From NCBI GenBank assembly GCA_947457335.1, contig CANGWA010000005.1, positions 1 through 39,843 on the forward strand: 39,843 nucleotides of DNA, written 5' to 3'. The position numbers were made by a program, and so were the translations under genes. This stretch comes from Sphingobacteriaceae bacterium (GTDB lineage: Bacteria; Bacteroidota; Bacteroidia; B-17B0; Aurantibacillaceae). The notes under the pieces are model-generated. The model ran no database searches. It worked only from the letters and a program-made list of their open reading frames with translations, and was not told where the DNA came from. Below are positions 1-12,000 of this stretch, in pieces. Each line of letters begins with the position of its first letter. Position 1 is the stretch's first letter.

Positions 1-12
1 AATTTAGAAATT

Positions 13-396
13 TTAAGTTTTAGAATCGATGCTGTCAATGATCTCTTGGAGCATTTTTCGCAGATCAAGTGTCTCAGAAGGTTTTGTATAAAAACTATTA
101 AACCCCTTTTGTAGTGGGTCTATCGCAGAAGTGCTCATCATCACAATCGGCACTGAGCAACAAGAGTTGCAACTTCGAATGTTCGCCAAACATTCATATC
201 CATTCATGCCATGCATGTTCACATCAATGAGTATTAAATCCGGATGTGATCCTTTGTTTAGCATTTCAATAGCCCGCTTTCCGTTCTCAACAGAGGTCAC
301 TTCAACAGAACTATCAATTTCCTTGAACAGTTTTTCAAAAACAAGACGATCGTCTTCATCATCGTCAATCATCATGATGGTTCTTGTTTTGTTCAT
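13..396 (-). CDS. Single-domain response regulator (CheY-like receiver)
   Basis: This 127-aa protein is only a receiver domain. It has the acidic pocket near residues 11-13 (Asp-Asp-Asp), the phospho-acceptor Asp58 in LIDVN, a Ser/Thr switch in MMSTSA, and the conserved Lys in a YTKP motif near residue 106. There is no output domain, so it probably passes phosphate to, or binds, another protein. Its ATG overlaps the stop of the upstream kinase gene as ATGA, which implies translational coupling and makes that kinase the likely phosphodonor. This arrangement of a multi-PAS kinase followed by a small receiver is common in Bacteroidota. The signal sensed is unknown. Confidence 0.9.
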   Translation of the reverse strand: MNKTRTIMMIDDDEDDRLVFEKLFKEIDSSVEVTSVENGKRAIEMLNKGSHPDLILIDVNMHGMNGYECLANIRSCNSCCSVPIVMMSTSAIDPLQKGFNSFYTKPSETLDLRKMLQEIIDSIDSKT

Positions 397-2702
397 TTTG
401 TGGGTAAATGAATAATAAATGTGGATCCTTCGCTTGGTGAACCAAAAGCCTCAATTTTTCCGCCATGGTTTTCAGCTATCCGCCTACAAATAGAAAGACC
501 AATACCATTACCTGAATAGGAACTCCGACCGTGAAGCCGTTGAAACAAACCAAATATTTTATCCGCATACGCTTGTTCAAAGCCTATACCATTGTCCTTC
601 ACCGTAATAATGTACTGCGGAGAAGAAATCAAATCCGGCAAATCACACGAAAGACAACTCACCTCAATCTTGCATTTCCGGTCGTTATGCCTATACTTAA
701 CAGCATTGCTAATAAGGTTGGTAAACAATTGATTCAACTGCACTTTGTTTCCTGGAACAATTGGCAAGTTGCCAATGTGTAATTCGGCTGAACCAGAAGT
801 AAAAACATGATCATACTCGTCCTTAATAGCATAAAGTAATTCCTGTAAATCTACATGCTCATTTAAACTCGATTCGTCTATCTGCGCATAAGCCAACAAA
901 TCATTGATGAGTCCCTGCATTCTTCCCGCCGCATTGCTCATGCGCTGAAAGTAATCACGACTCTGTTCAGAGAGAAGCTGCTTCTCTTCCTCTGGAATCA
1001 TCCCAATAAACGTCCTAATTTTCCGGAGCGGTTCTTGTAAATCATGTGAAGCAATAAAACTAAACGCATTGAGCTCCTTATTGATCCGTTGTAAATCTGA
1101 ATTGCGTTTTTCTAATTCACGCTTATAAAGAACAATGTCCGTAATATCCCGTGACATAACGAGTACACCAGTTACCTCCCCATTTTCAAACTGCGGAACA
1201 TAATATGTGTCGAGGTAAATGTCTTCGCGGGCCAAGCTTCTCCTGCGGTCAAGGTGAACCATCTCCCCTTTTAATGAGCGGAGTAGCGCTTCATACTGAA
1301 GCGACCCCCTGTATCCTGGATGTACATCGAGCAGATGCATTCCCAAAAGCTCTTCCTTTGTTTTTTTGACAAAGGACTCAAACTTTTTATTGGTCATCTG
1401 AACCACAAAATCCTTATCCACCAACATGATTAACTCCACAGAAGTGTCTATTAATCCAGTTAGGACATTCTTTATTTTACTGAGTTCTTTATTCTGTTCA
1501 GTAATTCTAAATTCATTCTCAATAATATTGGTAATATCCCTTCCTACGAATACAACACCAGTCACTTCATTGGTGCCATCCTGTTGCACGGGATAAAAAT
1601 TATTCTGAAACCACCTTTGGATCATTGGGGAATAAAAGCGATCGGTTCTTACAATCTGTCCCCCAAGACTTTTCTGCAAGTCTTGAACAAAATGTCCCCC
1701 CCTTAAGTTGGGAAATTTTTCAATAATAGAGCGCCCCAAGAGAGCTTCTCGGGAGTAGCCAATCAGTTGTTCGAGCCGTGAATTGACTAATTGATAACGC
1801 ATCTCGGTATCAAATAACACAAAAACATCTTCAGTAGCGTCAATTATAGAATATAGCAATTGCCTCTCCTTACTTCGCACCGCTGTATTATCCAACAACA
1901 AGGAATTAATCATCCCAGGAATAGAGCGTTGCCAGTGAATATTATTGAGTGTGATAATTAGTTGGGAAGGATGAAGAGGATTGTCAATCTTCTCTACCTT
2001 CACTGAGTGCCACTCATAACGACCGTCTATCAATTGAATGCGGACTTCCTTAGCCTTGGCGCAACCTTGCTTTACATCTGATTGAAGAAGTTGTTCAAAC
2101 AGCGGCAGATCAAAGGCGTGAATTTTCGATTGCAGATGATTCAAATGACTAGGGTTGGAACCAAGGAAAGAGGACCAATCATCGGAGGCAAATAAAACAT
2201 GTCCCTCCGCGTCTGTTATTAATGCCAGTCCGTGTAAGGCAGCTTTCAACTTATCGAATCGTTGTTCGCTTACATCCAGTTGCTGTTTGGATTTTACAAA
2301 TTCAGTAACATCAGTGGCGTGTATTAGTAACCCCGTAATTTGTCCTCCCTCCCCCTTATGAGGTTGTAACAAAACATCAAACCAAAAATCTTTAAGAAGA
2401 CCTCCCTTTTTCAACCGCACATGTACTTCTTTACCATTGAACAAGTGGCCTTGAGAAAAAACGTGTTTGACAAGGGACTCCACAGGTTGTCCAACAACTT
2501 CAGAAAAAACATCAAAAATGGGGCTTCCGAGAATGGACTCGTCCTTTTCTGTAATCCTATAAAAAGTATGGTTCGCATACTCACACATCAATTGTTCTCC
2601 TTTACAAATAACAATTAATGCGGGTAAATGATCGAACAATCCCCTTTCCAGTTGCCTTGTACCTATGGGATCAATATCTGAAACAGAAATAGATTGCAAC
2701 AT
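393..2702 (-). CDS. Soluble multi-PAS sensor histidine kinase
   Basis: This 769-aa protein has no signal peptide or membrane segment, so it is predicted to be cytoplasmic. The N-terminal 530 residues hold about four PAS/PAC-type modules; recurring TGVxxxxxDIT signatures mark their ends, for example near residues 120, 385 and 515. A HisKA helix follows with the H-box SHDLQEPL and phospho-acceptor His553. The HATPase domain carries an N-box at 657-670 (NQLFTNLISNAVKY), G1 DNGIGF at 703-708 and G2 GNGIGL at 731-736. All catalytic boxes look intact. It autophosphorylates and probably passes phosphate to the overlapping receiver gene. The ligand or redox input of the PAS domains cannot be read from sequence. 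Confidence 0.93.
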   Translation of the reverse strand: MLQSISVSDIDPIGTRQLERGLFDHLPALIVICKGEQLMCEYANHTFYRITEKDESILGSPIFDVFSEVVGQPVESLVKHVFSQGHLFNGKEVHVRLKKGGLLKDFWFDVLLQPHKGEGGQITGLLIHATDVTEFVKSKQQLDVSEQRFDKLKAALHGLALITDAEGHVLFASDDWSSFLGSNPSHLNHLQSKIHAFDLPLFEQLLQSDVKQGCAKAKEVRIQLIDGRYEWHSVKVEKIDNPLHPSQLIITLNNIHWQRSIPGMINSLLLDNTAVRSKERQLLYSIIDATEDVFVLFDTEMRYQLVNSRLEQLIGYSREALLGRSIIEKFPNLRGGHFVQDLQKSLGGQIVRTDRFYSPMIQRWFQNNFYPVQQDGTNEVTGVVFVGRDITNIIENEFRITEQNKELSKIKNVLTGLIDTSVELIMLVDKDFVVQMTNKKFESFVKKTKEELLGMHLLDVHPGYRGSLQYEALLRSLKGEMVHLDRRRSLAREDIYLDTYYVPQFENGEVTGVLVMSRDITDIVLYKRELEKRNSDLQRINKELNAFSFIASHDLQEPLRKIRTFIGMIPEEEKQLLSEQSRDYFQRMSNAAGRMQGLINDLLAYAQIDESSLNEHVDLQELLYAIKDEYDHVFTSGSAELHIGNLPIVPGNKVQLNQLFTNLISNAVKYRHNDRKCKIEVSCLSCDLPDLISSPQYIITVKDNGIGFEQAYADKIFGLFQRLHGRSSYSGNGIGLSICRRIAENHGGKIEAFGSPSEGSTFIIHLPTK

Positions 2703-2758
2703 GCGTGTAGCATAAATATAAGTTTTTCTGCGACAATCCGAACATCAAAATAGTACCC

Positions 2759-2766
2759 CAAAAGTA
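2759..2766 (-). promoter_or_regulatory. Candidate -7 promoter box for the kinase/receiver operon
   Basis: On the minus strand this reads TACTTTTG, an exact fit to the Bacteroidota -7 consensus TAnnTTTG, about 57 nt upstream of the kinase ATG. No convincing TTG-type -33 element is visible at the usual spacing. The box lies inside a short inverted repeat (AGTAC, 7 nt, GTACT), which could be an operator. Confidence 0.35.
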
Positions 2767-2792
2767 CTCTTGAAGCAGCCTTAAAATTAAGA

Positions 2793-2813
2793 AGGCCGTC
2801 CTTAAGACGGCCT
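2793..2813 (-). terminator. Intrinsic terminator of the adhesin-sprF-ompA operon
   Basis: A perfect 8-bp GC-rich stem (AGGCCGTC / GACGGCCT) with a 5-nt loop lies 8 nt beyond the stop codon of the OmpA-family gene. On the minus strand it is followed by a T-rich run (TCTTAATTTT). The position and orientation fit termination of the three-gene minus-strand operon. Confidence 0.75.
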
Positions 2814-2820
2814 CCTTTAT

Positions 2821-5094
2821 TTATTGAAGTTTTGTAATAATGAACTCCGTGCGTCGGTTAAGCTCATGCTCTTTTTCCGTACACTTTGATTGTACCTTGC
2901 CCTCGCAACCACAATTATTTAATAAACGGGATTCTCCATATCCTTTGGAGGCAATACGAAGCGGATTGATGCCTTTCTTAACAATGTAAGTCATGCTGGA
3001 TTTAGCACGCGCAGCAGATAATTTTGTGTTGGCTTGTGCATTTCCACGACAATCGGTATGCGACCCGAGTTCGATGTACATGTTTGGGTATTCCTGCATA
3101 ATCTCTACGATCTTGTCGAGCTCAATGGCCGCATCAGGACGGATATTGGACTTACCCAAATCAAAATAGATGGGTTTAATATCAATCATCTTAGCCAAAT
3201 CCATACCCACTTCTACCTTACCCAAGGTTAGATTTGCTTTTTCATTGAGATTGATTTCACCTGCCTTTTCCAAAGTTTGCGTAAACACGATGGAGCGGTC
3301 AAGATACCCTGGTTTACTCAGCCGGATAAGGTACACCAACCGGTCACCGATGCGTTTCCCTGTCAAGAATTTAAAGTAATCACCAGATGCTGTTGTGGTA
3401 TAATCATCAATCTCCGTATTGGTGAGAATATCGAGTATGCGAACATGCACCCCATCAAGCAGAGCGCCAGAGCGCGCATCGGTGACTAGCCCACGTAAAA
3501 AGGCTTTGGGATTTTTAGCCAATTTGATTTCGCGCAAAATGGTTTCTTCTGGACTCGACTCGTGGTTGTAATTGTCAGCACCATCGAGATAATCTTCCAT
3601 GGTTACCGCAACTGTGTATTCAGTCCCTTCTTCTGCAGTGGTAAGGTACTCACCCGATTCGTTCACTACAATTGTATCGCCATTCAATACCAATTTCGAA
3701 CCGGCAAGCGGCGCACCACTCTCCTTGTCTTTAATCTGAATCTTAACCTCCTTACCTCGTTTTACTTCACGATTAATGACCAATTCAAAAATATCATCGT
3801 CCAGTCCCCCAGTATTTCTATTGGAACTGATGAATCCAGTTTTGTTATCAGACCCGATAAAAATTCCAAAATCGTCATCCTTACTGTTCACCGGCTCACC
3901 CATGTTATACGCTTTAACGGCACGTCCATCCTTCATGGTTGCCTCGTAAATATCCAAACCACCCAAACCATCGTGTCCATTAGACGCGAAATAGAATTTA
4001 CCATTGGCAGCAATAAAAGGGAAAAGTTCGTTCTCAACGGTGTTAACAGCGGGGCCAAGGTTCATTGGTGCCGACCAATTCTGTGTCGCTGAGTCAAATG
4101 CACACACGTAAATATCCATCCCCCCAAATCCACCAGGCATATCTGAAGTGAAGTACAATAGTTTACCATCAGCACTAATACTAGGGTGTGCACAATTGTA
4201 ATTAGGATTATTGAATGGAAGAATGGAAATGTTGATCATCGTACCGTATTCAATATCCGCCTCCATGACTTTTAATTTGTAGGTGCCGTCAGATGATAAT
4301 TCTTCCTTCGTTGAATTGTTACGTGTAAAGAATACACGTGTATAATCCCCCGTAAAGGAAAGTGGACCGTCGTTGAACTTGGACTTCAAATCACTGGAGA
4401 AGATTTTTGGGGACTTCCCATTTTTATCGGTATAATAAACGCTACAGAAATTACCATCGGTCCATCCATGCTGGCGCTTTATCCAGTCCGTTTTCTCACG
4501 CGTTGAAATGAATACAATACCATCTAAAAACTGAACAGCACACAAATCCGCCTCCTTGGAATTGAATGCTGCTGCTGTTACCGAGTAAGCATCGGCATCC
4601 TTTTTATACAGATTCATCCGGGAATAGGACAACACATGCTCCTTCCATTTTGCATCATTGGCATACTTCTCGAAAATTGGCTTTGCTTCTTCAGCTCTGC
4701 CATCTTCTACCAACGCTTCAGCATAACGTATTTCATAAACCGGCTCCACCCCACCCAACTTAATTAAGTCACCATAGGCCGTTACCATTCCTTTTTTATT
4801 ATTTGTCAATCGGTAACACTCAGCCAAATTTTGAAGCAATTCAGCATCGGTATTATCAATGGCGCGCGCCTTTTCATAATATACAATCGCCTCCGCATAA
4901 CCACGTGAAGCAAACAGACCATCCCCCTTCCGTTTAAACGACGGGTATTTGCCTGCACCAGACTTACCGGTTAACATCGGTTCGTTGGCCGTTGAAGCAA
5001 CTGGTTCAGAAACGGTGTTTGACGCAGCTGTGCTGTCTTGCGCTTGCAGTGCAAAACCACCAACAACTGATATCAATAGAATTAATTTTTTCAT
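2821..5094 (-). CDS. TPR / PD40-propeller / OmpA family outer-membrane protein
   Basis: The 757-aa protein starts with a signal peptide ending near ALQAQ. A TPR-like helical region follows (about 50-150), with motifs such as YAEAIVYYEKARAID. Next are PD40/WD40-like propeller strands (about 165-440), for example SADGKLLYFTSDMPGGFGG and NGKFYFASNGHDGLGG. A carboxypeptidase-regulatory-like beta domain spans about 445-625, and an OmpA C-terminal domain about 640-757 (IYFDLGKSNIRPDA, then SHTDCRGNAQANTKLSAARA), with the Asp and Arg that bind peptidoglycan. This architecture is typical of Bacteroidota proteins encoded beside PorP/SprF and large T9SS adhesins. It probably ties an outer-membrane adhesin or secretion complex to the cell wall. 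It sits 3 nt after sprF in the same operon. Confidence 0.88.
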   Translation of the reverse strand: MKKLILLISVVGGFALQAQDSTAASNTVSEPVASTANEPMLTGKSGAGKYPSFKRKGDGLFASRGYAEAIVYYEKARAIDNTDAELLQNLAECYRLTNNKKGMVTAYGDLIKLGGVEPVYEIRYAEALVEDGRAEEAKPIFEKYANDAKWKEHVLSYSRMNLYKKDADAYSVTAAAFNSKEADLCAVQFLDGIVFISTREKTDWIKRQHGWTDGNFCSVYYTDKNGKSPKIFSSDLKSKFNDGPLSFTGDYTRVFFTRNNSTKEELSSDGTYKLKVMEADIEYGTMINISILPFNNPNYNCAHPSISADGKLLYFTSDMPGGFGGMDIYVCAFDSATQNWSAPMNLGPAVNTVENELFPFIAANGKFYFASNGHDGLGGLDIYEATMKDGRAVKAYNMGEPVNSKDDDFGIFIGSDNKTGFISSNRNTGGLDDDIFELVINREVKRGKEVKIQIKDKESGAPLAGSKLVLNGDTIVVNESGEYLTTAEEGTEYTVAVTMEDYLDGADNYNHESSPEETILREIKLAKNPKAFLRGLVTDARSGALLDGVHVRILDILTNTEIDDYTTTASGDYFKFLTGKRIGDRLVYLIRLSKPGYLDRSIVFTQTLEKAGEINLNEKANLTLGKVEVGMDLAKMIDIKPIYFDLGKSNIRPDAAIELDKIVEIMQEYPNMYIELGSHTDCRGNAQANTKLSAARAKSSMTYIVKKGINPLRIASKGYGESRLLNNCGCEGKVQSKCTEKEHELNRRTEFIITKLQ

Positions 5095-5097
5095 ACG

Positions 5098-6063
5098 TTA
5101 AAAATAACGTGGGGTAATAGCTTTGTATGATTTATAACTGAACAAGTAATTCAAACCAATCTCATGCGATCCGTTTGAATATTTCTGAATACTGTTCAAG
5201 CCGTAGTCATATGAATAACTCACAAGTAATTGCTTGTTCACTTGTGCACCAAGAATCAACGAAAGTGCCGAATTGCTTCTGTAAGCCAATCCCACCCAAA
5301 GTGTTTCTTTGATCAAAGCGCTTGCAGTAACGTCGAGGGACAAAGGTGCGTTTTTTACCATCTTCAGCATGGCCGTTCCTTTTACACGTAAGTCTTCATT
5401 CACCTTGTACACACCACCTGCGGTGAGGTAGTACGTGAACAATTTCGGGTCAAGACTTGTTATCATATAAGTGCGCGAACCATTCCACGTTTGCTTTACT
5501 TGATTGTCCAACATGCGGGGAATAGAAATGCCCGCATAGTAATTCTTAGTAGAGTAATACAAACCTGTTCCAAAGTTTCCACCCACTAAATTCATCGAAC
5601 TCGTCGAAAAATTAGGATCCACTGCACCACCAACTACATCTGTGACTTTAATCTGGTCAAAACGATTCACTTGATTATCAAGTCCACCCATCAACCCTAA
5701 CGCCAACGTTCCAGTTTCACTTGTCTTCAAACGGTAGGCGTAAGAACCGTACAACAAATTGCGATTCAAAGCACCAACTTTCTCGTTCAAAAAACTAATA
5801 CCCAAGCCCATCTTCCCGTTGGAAATAGGACCGTGGAATGAAAATGAACTCGTTATCGGTCTGCCCGGGAAACTTACCCACTGCTGACGGTGTAGCAAGG
5901 TGGCACTCATCGCCTCCTTACTACCTGCATAAGCAGGGTTAATAAACATTTCGTTAAACATGTACTGTGTAAACATTCCATCGAACTGCGCTTTCACCTG
6001 GAACATCCCGGTGAAAAGCAGTGCAATGGTCAGTACAACTAAATTTTTATTCATTCTTTTCAT
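5098..6063 (-). CDS. sprF: PorP/SprF family type IX secretion membrane protein
   Basis: This outer-membrane beta-barrel protein is about 321 aa from ATG at 6063 (MKRMNKNLVVL), which gives a normal signal peptide ending at VKAQ; an in-frame ATG at 6078 lies upstream and looks less likely. The mature N-terminus FDGMFTQYMFNEMFINPAYAGS is the family hallmark, and the C-terminus ends in an aromatic residue (ITPRYF), as outer-membrane barrels do. In Flavobacterium, SprF is needed for T9SS export of the giant adhesin SprB, which is encoded directly upstream. The same order holds here: it starts 18 nt after the stop of the giant Ig-repeat gene. The likely role is therefore adhesin export or anchoring. 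The symbol follows the family name; orthology to F. johnsoniae SprF is inferred. Confidence 0.88.
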   Translation of the reverse strand: MKRMNKNLVVLTIALLFTGMFQVKAQFDGMFTQYMFNEMFINPAYAGSKEAMSATLLHRQQWVSFPGRPITSSFSFHGPISNGKMGLGISFLNEKVGALNRNLLYGSYAYRLKTSETGTLALGLMGGLDNQVNRFDQIKVTDVVGGAVDPNFSTSSMNLVGGNFGTGLYYSTKNYYAGISIPRMLDNQVKQTWNGSRTYMITSLDPKLFTYYLTAGGVYKVNEDLRVKGTAMLKMVKNAPLSLDVTASALIKETLWVGLAYRSNSALSLILGAQVNKQLLVSYSYDYGLNSIQKYSNGSHEIGLNYLFSYKSYKAITPRYF

Positions 6064-6081
6064 GATAAAGCCTGTCAAATA

Positions 6082-9000
6082 TTAATGTTCCAGTACAATG
6101 AATCCTGTAATCGTACGGTTCGTCTCACCCTTAATTTGCAAAATGTAATAATAGGTGCCTGAAGGAAGGATTTCCTTACCAAAAGTACCGGCTACATTCG
6201 GACGTCCATCCCAGCTATTGTTGTAATTCTCATGTTGGAAAACTTTGTTGCCCCAACGGTTGTAAATCACAATATTCATCTCACTGTTTTGCGGTGCGCC
6301 CTTGATGGTGAACAGATCATTTACGCCATCCCCATCTGGTGAGAAACCTTGTGGAATAAACAATGTTGGTGTGTTGACCGGTTTAGTCAGCAGTACCACC
6401 GTTGGCATGTTATCCAATGTTTCGTTACAATTCAAATCATTGTCATCATCTGGATTGGTATTACTACTAGAGATGTCAGTTAGCGTCGTATTGGCAGTGC
6501 CACGGGCGCTGTTAACCAACACCGACACCGTATCAGCCATCACGCTCACAGTAAATACAACGGATGAGGTTGATTTCGGAGACACCTTGCTTCCTGCCAA
6601 TAGAAGCGACGTTACCGTCTTACCGTTATAAGCTGGATTAGCAATCAAGTTGCCTGTAGCAAACGGCGCCGTTTTAACGGTATAGGTCGCTGGTGCTTTT
6701 ATAACTGCTGGCAAACTATCGTTCAAGGTAACGTTACGTAAGGTGTCATTACCAAGGTTATGAACCGTTAACGTATAAGTTACATCGTAGTTCACATAAT
6801 CTGTCGTGGTGGCTACACCCAATTTTGTAATACCAAAGTTGGTGTATGGTGTAAACGTAATAACCGTCGGAGCACTGTTGTTATTGGGATTGTTATCCGT
6901 ATCCGGATCCGGATTCAGTCCGTTTTGCGAAGAATCCCTCACCACAACATTGTACCTGGTCGCTGCTGTGCCTATCACCGTGTTTTTAAATGGACCAAAT
7001 ACACCATTTGTCATCACCCTTAGTGTGAAAGTAATGGTATCCTTTGTACCTGGAGCCATCTTGCTCGTCAACGGATTAGTTAATTGACTCTGTGAAGAAC
7101 CATCAAATCCACTCATCAACACTAAGCCACCAGTACCCTTTTTAATCGGTGAGCCTACCAAAGCATAATTGCTAGGGGCTGGGAAGGTGTTCGCTAGATT
7201 CTCTACCAAAGCAACCGCTTTGAGTGTATCAGCATCGGTATTCGCTACTACCACCGCATACATCACATTATAAGTACCATCGGTGTTTAATGTTGCTGTC
7301 GATACGGCCTTAGCAATACCCAACACACGCGGTGTACAATCTGTTGGCTTAAGAATCAGCGTGGTATCCTTGATACATCCTTCAGCATCGAATATACGTA
7401 ACGTATATGGCGTAGTTGTTGTAGGATTGGCTAAGTTACTGGTAACAATACCCGTTGTTGGTATTTGTGTGGCAGAGGTATAGGTAGCACTGCCTGTATA
7501 GCTCACGCCCACTACTAAATCATAACGGTCGCCTGCGATATAGTTATACAATTCAATGGTTCCGTTGTTCAGACTAATGCCATTACTGCAGGTTGCTACT
7601 GTAATGCTGGCCGTGACCACCACATTCGTGTGTATGTTCACTGATATTACAGCACTGTCTTTACACAGGCTTGTAAGGTCTGTTAGATAAACAGTGTAGG
7701 TACCAGGTGTATTCACTGTAAAGGTCTGTGATGTCGATGTAAAGCTTGATGGTCCATACCACTGATAGCCTGGATTCGTTGTTGTGTTCGCTGCATTCAA
7801 GGTTACTTCTGGCACTGCACAAGTAATGCTACCCGATACGCTTGTTGTAAGCGATGGGATTGAATTATCCGTCGGCACATTCACCGTTACAATCGCAGCA
7901 CAACCTGTTAGTGAATTCGTCACCACCAAGGTGTAAATACCAAAGGCTGTTACGGTTGGATTGCTGAGGGATGACGTGTATCCCGCTGGTCCATTCCACA
8001 AAAACACCGCATTGGTCTCCGTCGTCGCTCCTGTCAATTGAACGCTCGGAACGGCACAACTAATTGTGCCACTTACTGTCGCCGTCACATTTGCTGGCAT
8101 CGGATTAACTACAACATCCAAAGTATACGTGTTGGTACAAATGCCGCCATTATCACCAACAACTGTATAATTAGTCGTCACTGTTGGAGAAACAACATTC
8201 ACCGCACCTGTTAATCCACCCGGCGACCAATTGTAGTTGCTAGCGCCAGTGGCCGTTAAGGTGGTTGACGTTCCTTCACAAATGGTGGCATTGTTCGGCG
8301 CAACCACCACCGTAGGATTCGGATAAACAATTACACTTACTGTGCCATTGCCCACACATCCGTTGGCATCCGTGCCACTCAAAGTATAGGTGGTGGTTAC
8401 TGCCGGCGTCTCTGTGATGGAAGCACCAGTTTGTGAACCAGGATTCCATGTATAAGTTGAGGCTCCTGAACCACTCAAGGCGACTGTATTGGTCTCACAA
8501 ATTGCGGTTGGACTCGCTACTGCAAGCACCACTGGCAATGGATTAACGGTGACATTCAACACAGCAATGTTCTGACATCCATTTGCATCATCGCCTGACA
8601 CGGTATAACTGGTATTGGTTGTTGGCGTATCGGTTACATTGCTGCCTGTTAATGTTCCTGGCATCCAAGTATAGGTGTTCGCACCCGATGCAGTTAAGGT
8701 AATGGTATTGCCCGCACACGGAACACTGTTTGCAGAAAGTGTAGCCGTAACTGTTGGCAATGGATTCACCACTAAACTAATGGTCGCAGAGGCTACACAA
8801 GATCCACTCTGACCGTTTACGGTGTATACTGAGGTAGCGGTTGGACTAACAGCATTGTTAGAGCCAGTTGCGCTGCCAGGTAACCAAGTGTAAGTAGTGG
8901 CCCCACTGGCAGTCAACGTTGCCGTTCCACCCACACAAATAGCTGTTGGATTCGCTACTACCGCAACTGTTGGAGGTGGCACGACCGTCACAGCTACCGT

Positions 9001-12000
9001 AGTGAAATTTGGACAACCGCTTGCCGCCAGACCAACCACTGTATAAACAATGCTCGCACTTGGTTGGTCGGTAAACGTTGCACCTATCGTCACGTTAGGT
9101 AACCAAGTGTACGTTTGTGCACCGGTTGCTGTTACTGTAGTGATGTCACCTGGACAAAGGACGGAAGGATTCGCAGCTGCTTGTACCGTTGGTAATGCAA
9201 TCGACTGAATGGCTACCGTTGCACTATTCGCACATCCATTCAAATCACCTGTCACCGTGTAAGTCGTATTGGCCGTAACCGTTACTACTACCAATGAACC
9301 AGTTACATTCCCTGGATTCCACGTGTAAGTATTCGCTCCACCAGCAGAGAGTGCAGTGGTAAAGCCTTGACAAACGGTAGCACTCAAGGCACTCGCTGAA
9401 AGGGTAGGTGTTGGATTAACACTAAGTGTTATTACAGTGGTACCGTTACAACCAGTGACGTTATCACCGGTGATGGTATACGAAGTCGTGGATGACGGTG
9501 CAAGCACTTGCAGTGAACCTGAAAGGGATCCCGGTTGCCAAGTGTAATTGGTTGCGCCAGTAAGACTAACCGTCGAACTGAATCCCGAACACACCAAGGT
9601 GTTCGAAATAGCCGGAACAATTACCGGTACTGAATTCACCGTTATGGCTAATGTCGATGGTGTTGTACATGTACCATTGCTGCCAAAGGCCGTGTAGGTT
9701 GTAGAAACAGTTGGATTCACCACCACCTGACTAGCCGTCAATGCGCCTGGCTGCCATGTAAAGCTGCCTGCTCCTGAGGCGGTAAGGGTTACTGAACTTC
9801 CCGCACAAATGTTGGTCGGTGTTCCTGAAACAACTAAGGTCGGAATTGGATTTACACTCACATTCACACTTGCTAACGCTGAACAAGCTCCGTTGGATCC
9901 CGTTACTGTGTATTGAATGTTAGCGGTAGGACTGACAGTTACCGATGTACCCGTTAAGCCGCCAGGCTGCCAGGTATAATTGGTTGCACCGTTCGCTGTT
10001 AAGGTAGCTACATCACCTGCACAAATAACTGTTGGATTGGATGAGGCGGTTACGGTCGGCGTGGTAAGAACTGGTAATGAAAGCACGGTGGTTGTGATAC
10101 AACCTGCTGGATTGACACCACTGATGGTGTAGTTCGTTGTGACTGTTGGACTCACCACTTGTGTTGCACCCGACAAGTTGCCTGGTTGCCATGTATAACT
10201 AGTAGCACCACCGACGGATAAGGTGGCAGTTCCACCCTGACAAATCGAGGTTGGTGTTGCTGTTGCAGCTAATACTGGAACTGTGTTCACAGATACGGCC
10301 ACTGTTGAGCTACCGGTACATCCGTTCGCCGCAGTAGCCAATACCGTATAAGTAGAGGTCAATGTTGGTGTCACAGCTATAGTCGAACCGCTACCACCTG
10401 TGCTCCAAGAATAGGTGCTAGCACCGTTTGCAGAGAGGGTTGAGGCAAAACCGGGACAAATGGCGGTTGGATTAGCCACCGCTACCACTGTTGGAATCGG
10501 AAGTACCGTTAACGTAAATTGCGCTGTTGACGTACAACCAGCAGCACTGGCGCCTGTCACTGTGTAAACTGTGGTGGCTGCCGGCGATACGGTCACGTTT
10601 GCACCTGTTAATGCACCTGGATTCCATGTATAAGTATTACCTCCGCTTGCTGAAAGTGTTGCTGTTGAACCGACACAGTATATTGCTGGTAAGCTTGACA
10701 AGGTCATCACTGGTGCAGGAATTACAGGAACATTCACTGTAAAGCTGTTCACACAACCATTTACGTTCGTTCCTGTTACAATATAATTGGTTGTCACGGT
10801 CGGTGAAACACTTATCAATGTACCTGTTGCTCCCGTACTCCACGAATAGGTCTGCGCACCACTTACAGTGAGGTTGGCTGCACTACCGGGACAAACAGCT
10901 GTTGGATTGCTCGCTGCTGATAAGGTTGGCAATGGGTTCACTACTACCTGAACTGTTCCTGCTGAAGGACAAGTTCCATTGGCACCAGTTACAGTGTAAA
11001 CTGTGGTAACCGTAGGAGTGACCACAACGGCTGAACCTGTTCCACCTGTACTCCAAGTATAAGAAGAAGCGCCTGTGGCAGACAAGGTAGAACTGTTGCC
11101 AATACATACCGCCGTTGGTGATGCGATGGTGGCTAAAGTTGGTACCGGCACCACTGTCAAGTTCGCATTCGCCTGAGCTGTACATCCAGCTGCCGAAGCA
11201 CCAAGGATGGTATAGGTGGTTGTTGAGGATGGACCAGCTGTAATCACAGAACCTGTGGTACCACCTGGATTCCAGGTGTAATTGGTCGCCCCACTCGCTG
11301 TTAAGGTGGTTGAAGAGAATGCACAAATACTTGAAGATGCTGGCGTTATGGTTAATACAGGAATTGGATTAACAACCAAGTTCACTGTTTCCGTACCTGG
11401 ACAACCCAATGCGTTTGTACCTGTTACAGTATAAAGTGTCGTACTGGTTGGTGTCACGGCTACTGTTGCACCAGTGAGTGCACCTGGATTCCAGGTATAG
11501 GATCCCGATGATCCATTAGCACTCAACACAGCACTGCCTCCAGCACAAATGGCTGTTGGTGATGCTGCTGCTGTAATGGTCGGTCCGTTGGTTACGTTCA
11601 CTGAAACAACTGTTGCACCAGGACATCCTGCTGCTGATAAACCAACAACGGTGTAGGTACTATTAATGGTTGGACAAACGGCTGCGGTTACTCCCGTTGA
11701 AGCCATTGGCAACCAGGTGTAGGTCGAAGCGCCATTAGCGGTCAAAGTGGCGCAGTTACCCAAACAAATGGTCGCTGAACTGGTGGTTGCAGAAACTGTT
11801 GGTAACGGCACCGCCGTTACAGTGACTGTGTTTTGACCTGTACAGCCTAAACTACTCGTGGATGTAACGGTAAAGGTGGTTGTATTGTTGATCGTCACCG
11901 CTACTTGGGATCCTGTTAATGGCCCAGGTGTCCATGTATACGTATTTCCTCCACTCGCCGTGAGATTGAGGGTCGCTCCTGTACAAGCTGTAGGACTGGC

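Noticed and set aside
10883-11326. Antisense and out-of-frame ORFs inside the adhesin gene, such as this one and 13325-13783 and 15419-15874
   Set aside because: They come from the strongly biased, periodic repeat DNA; their translations lack plausible domains and follow the repeat period.
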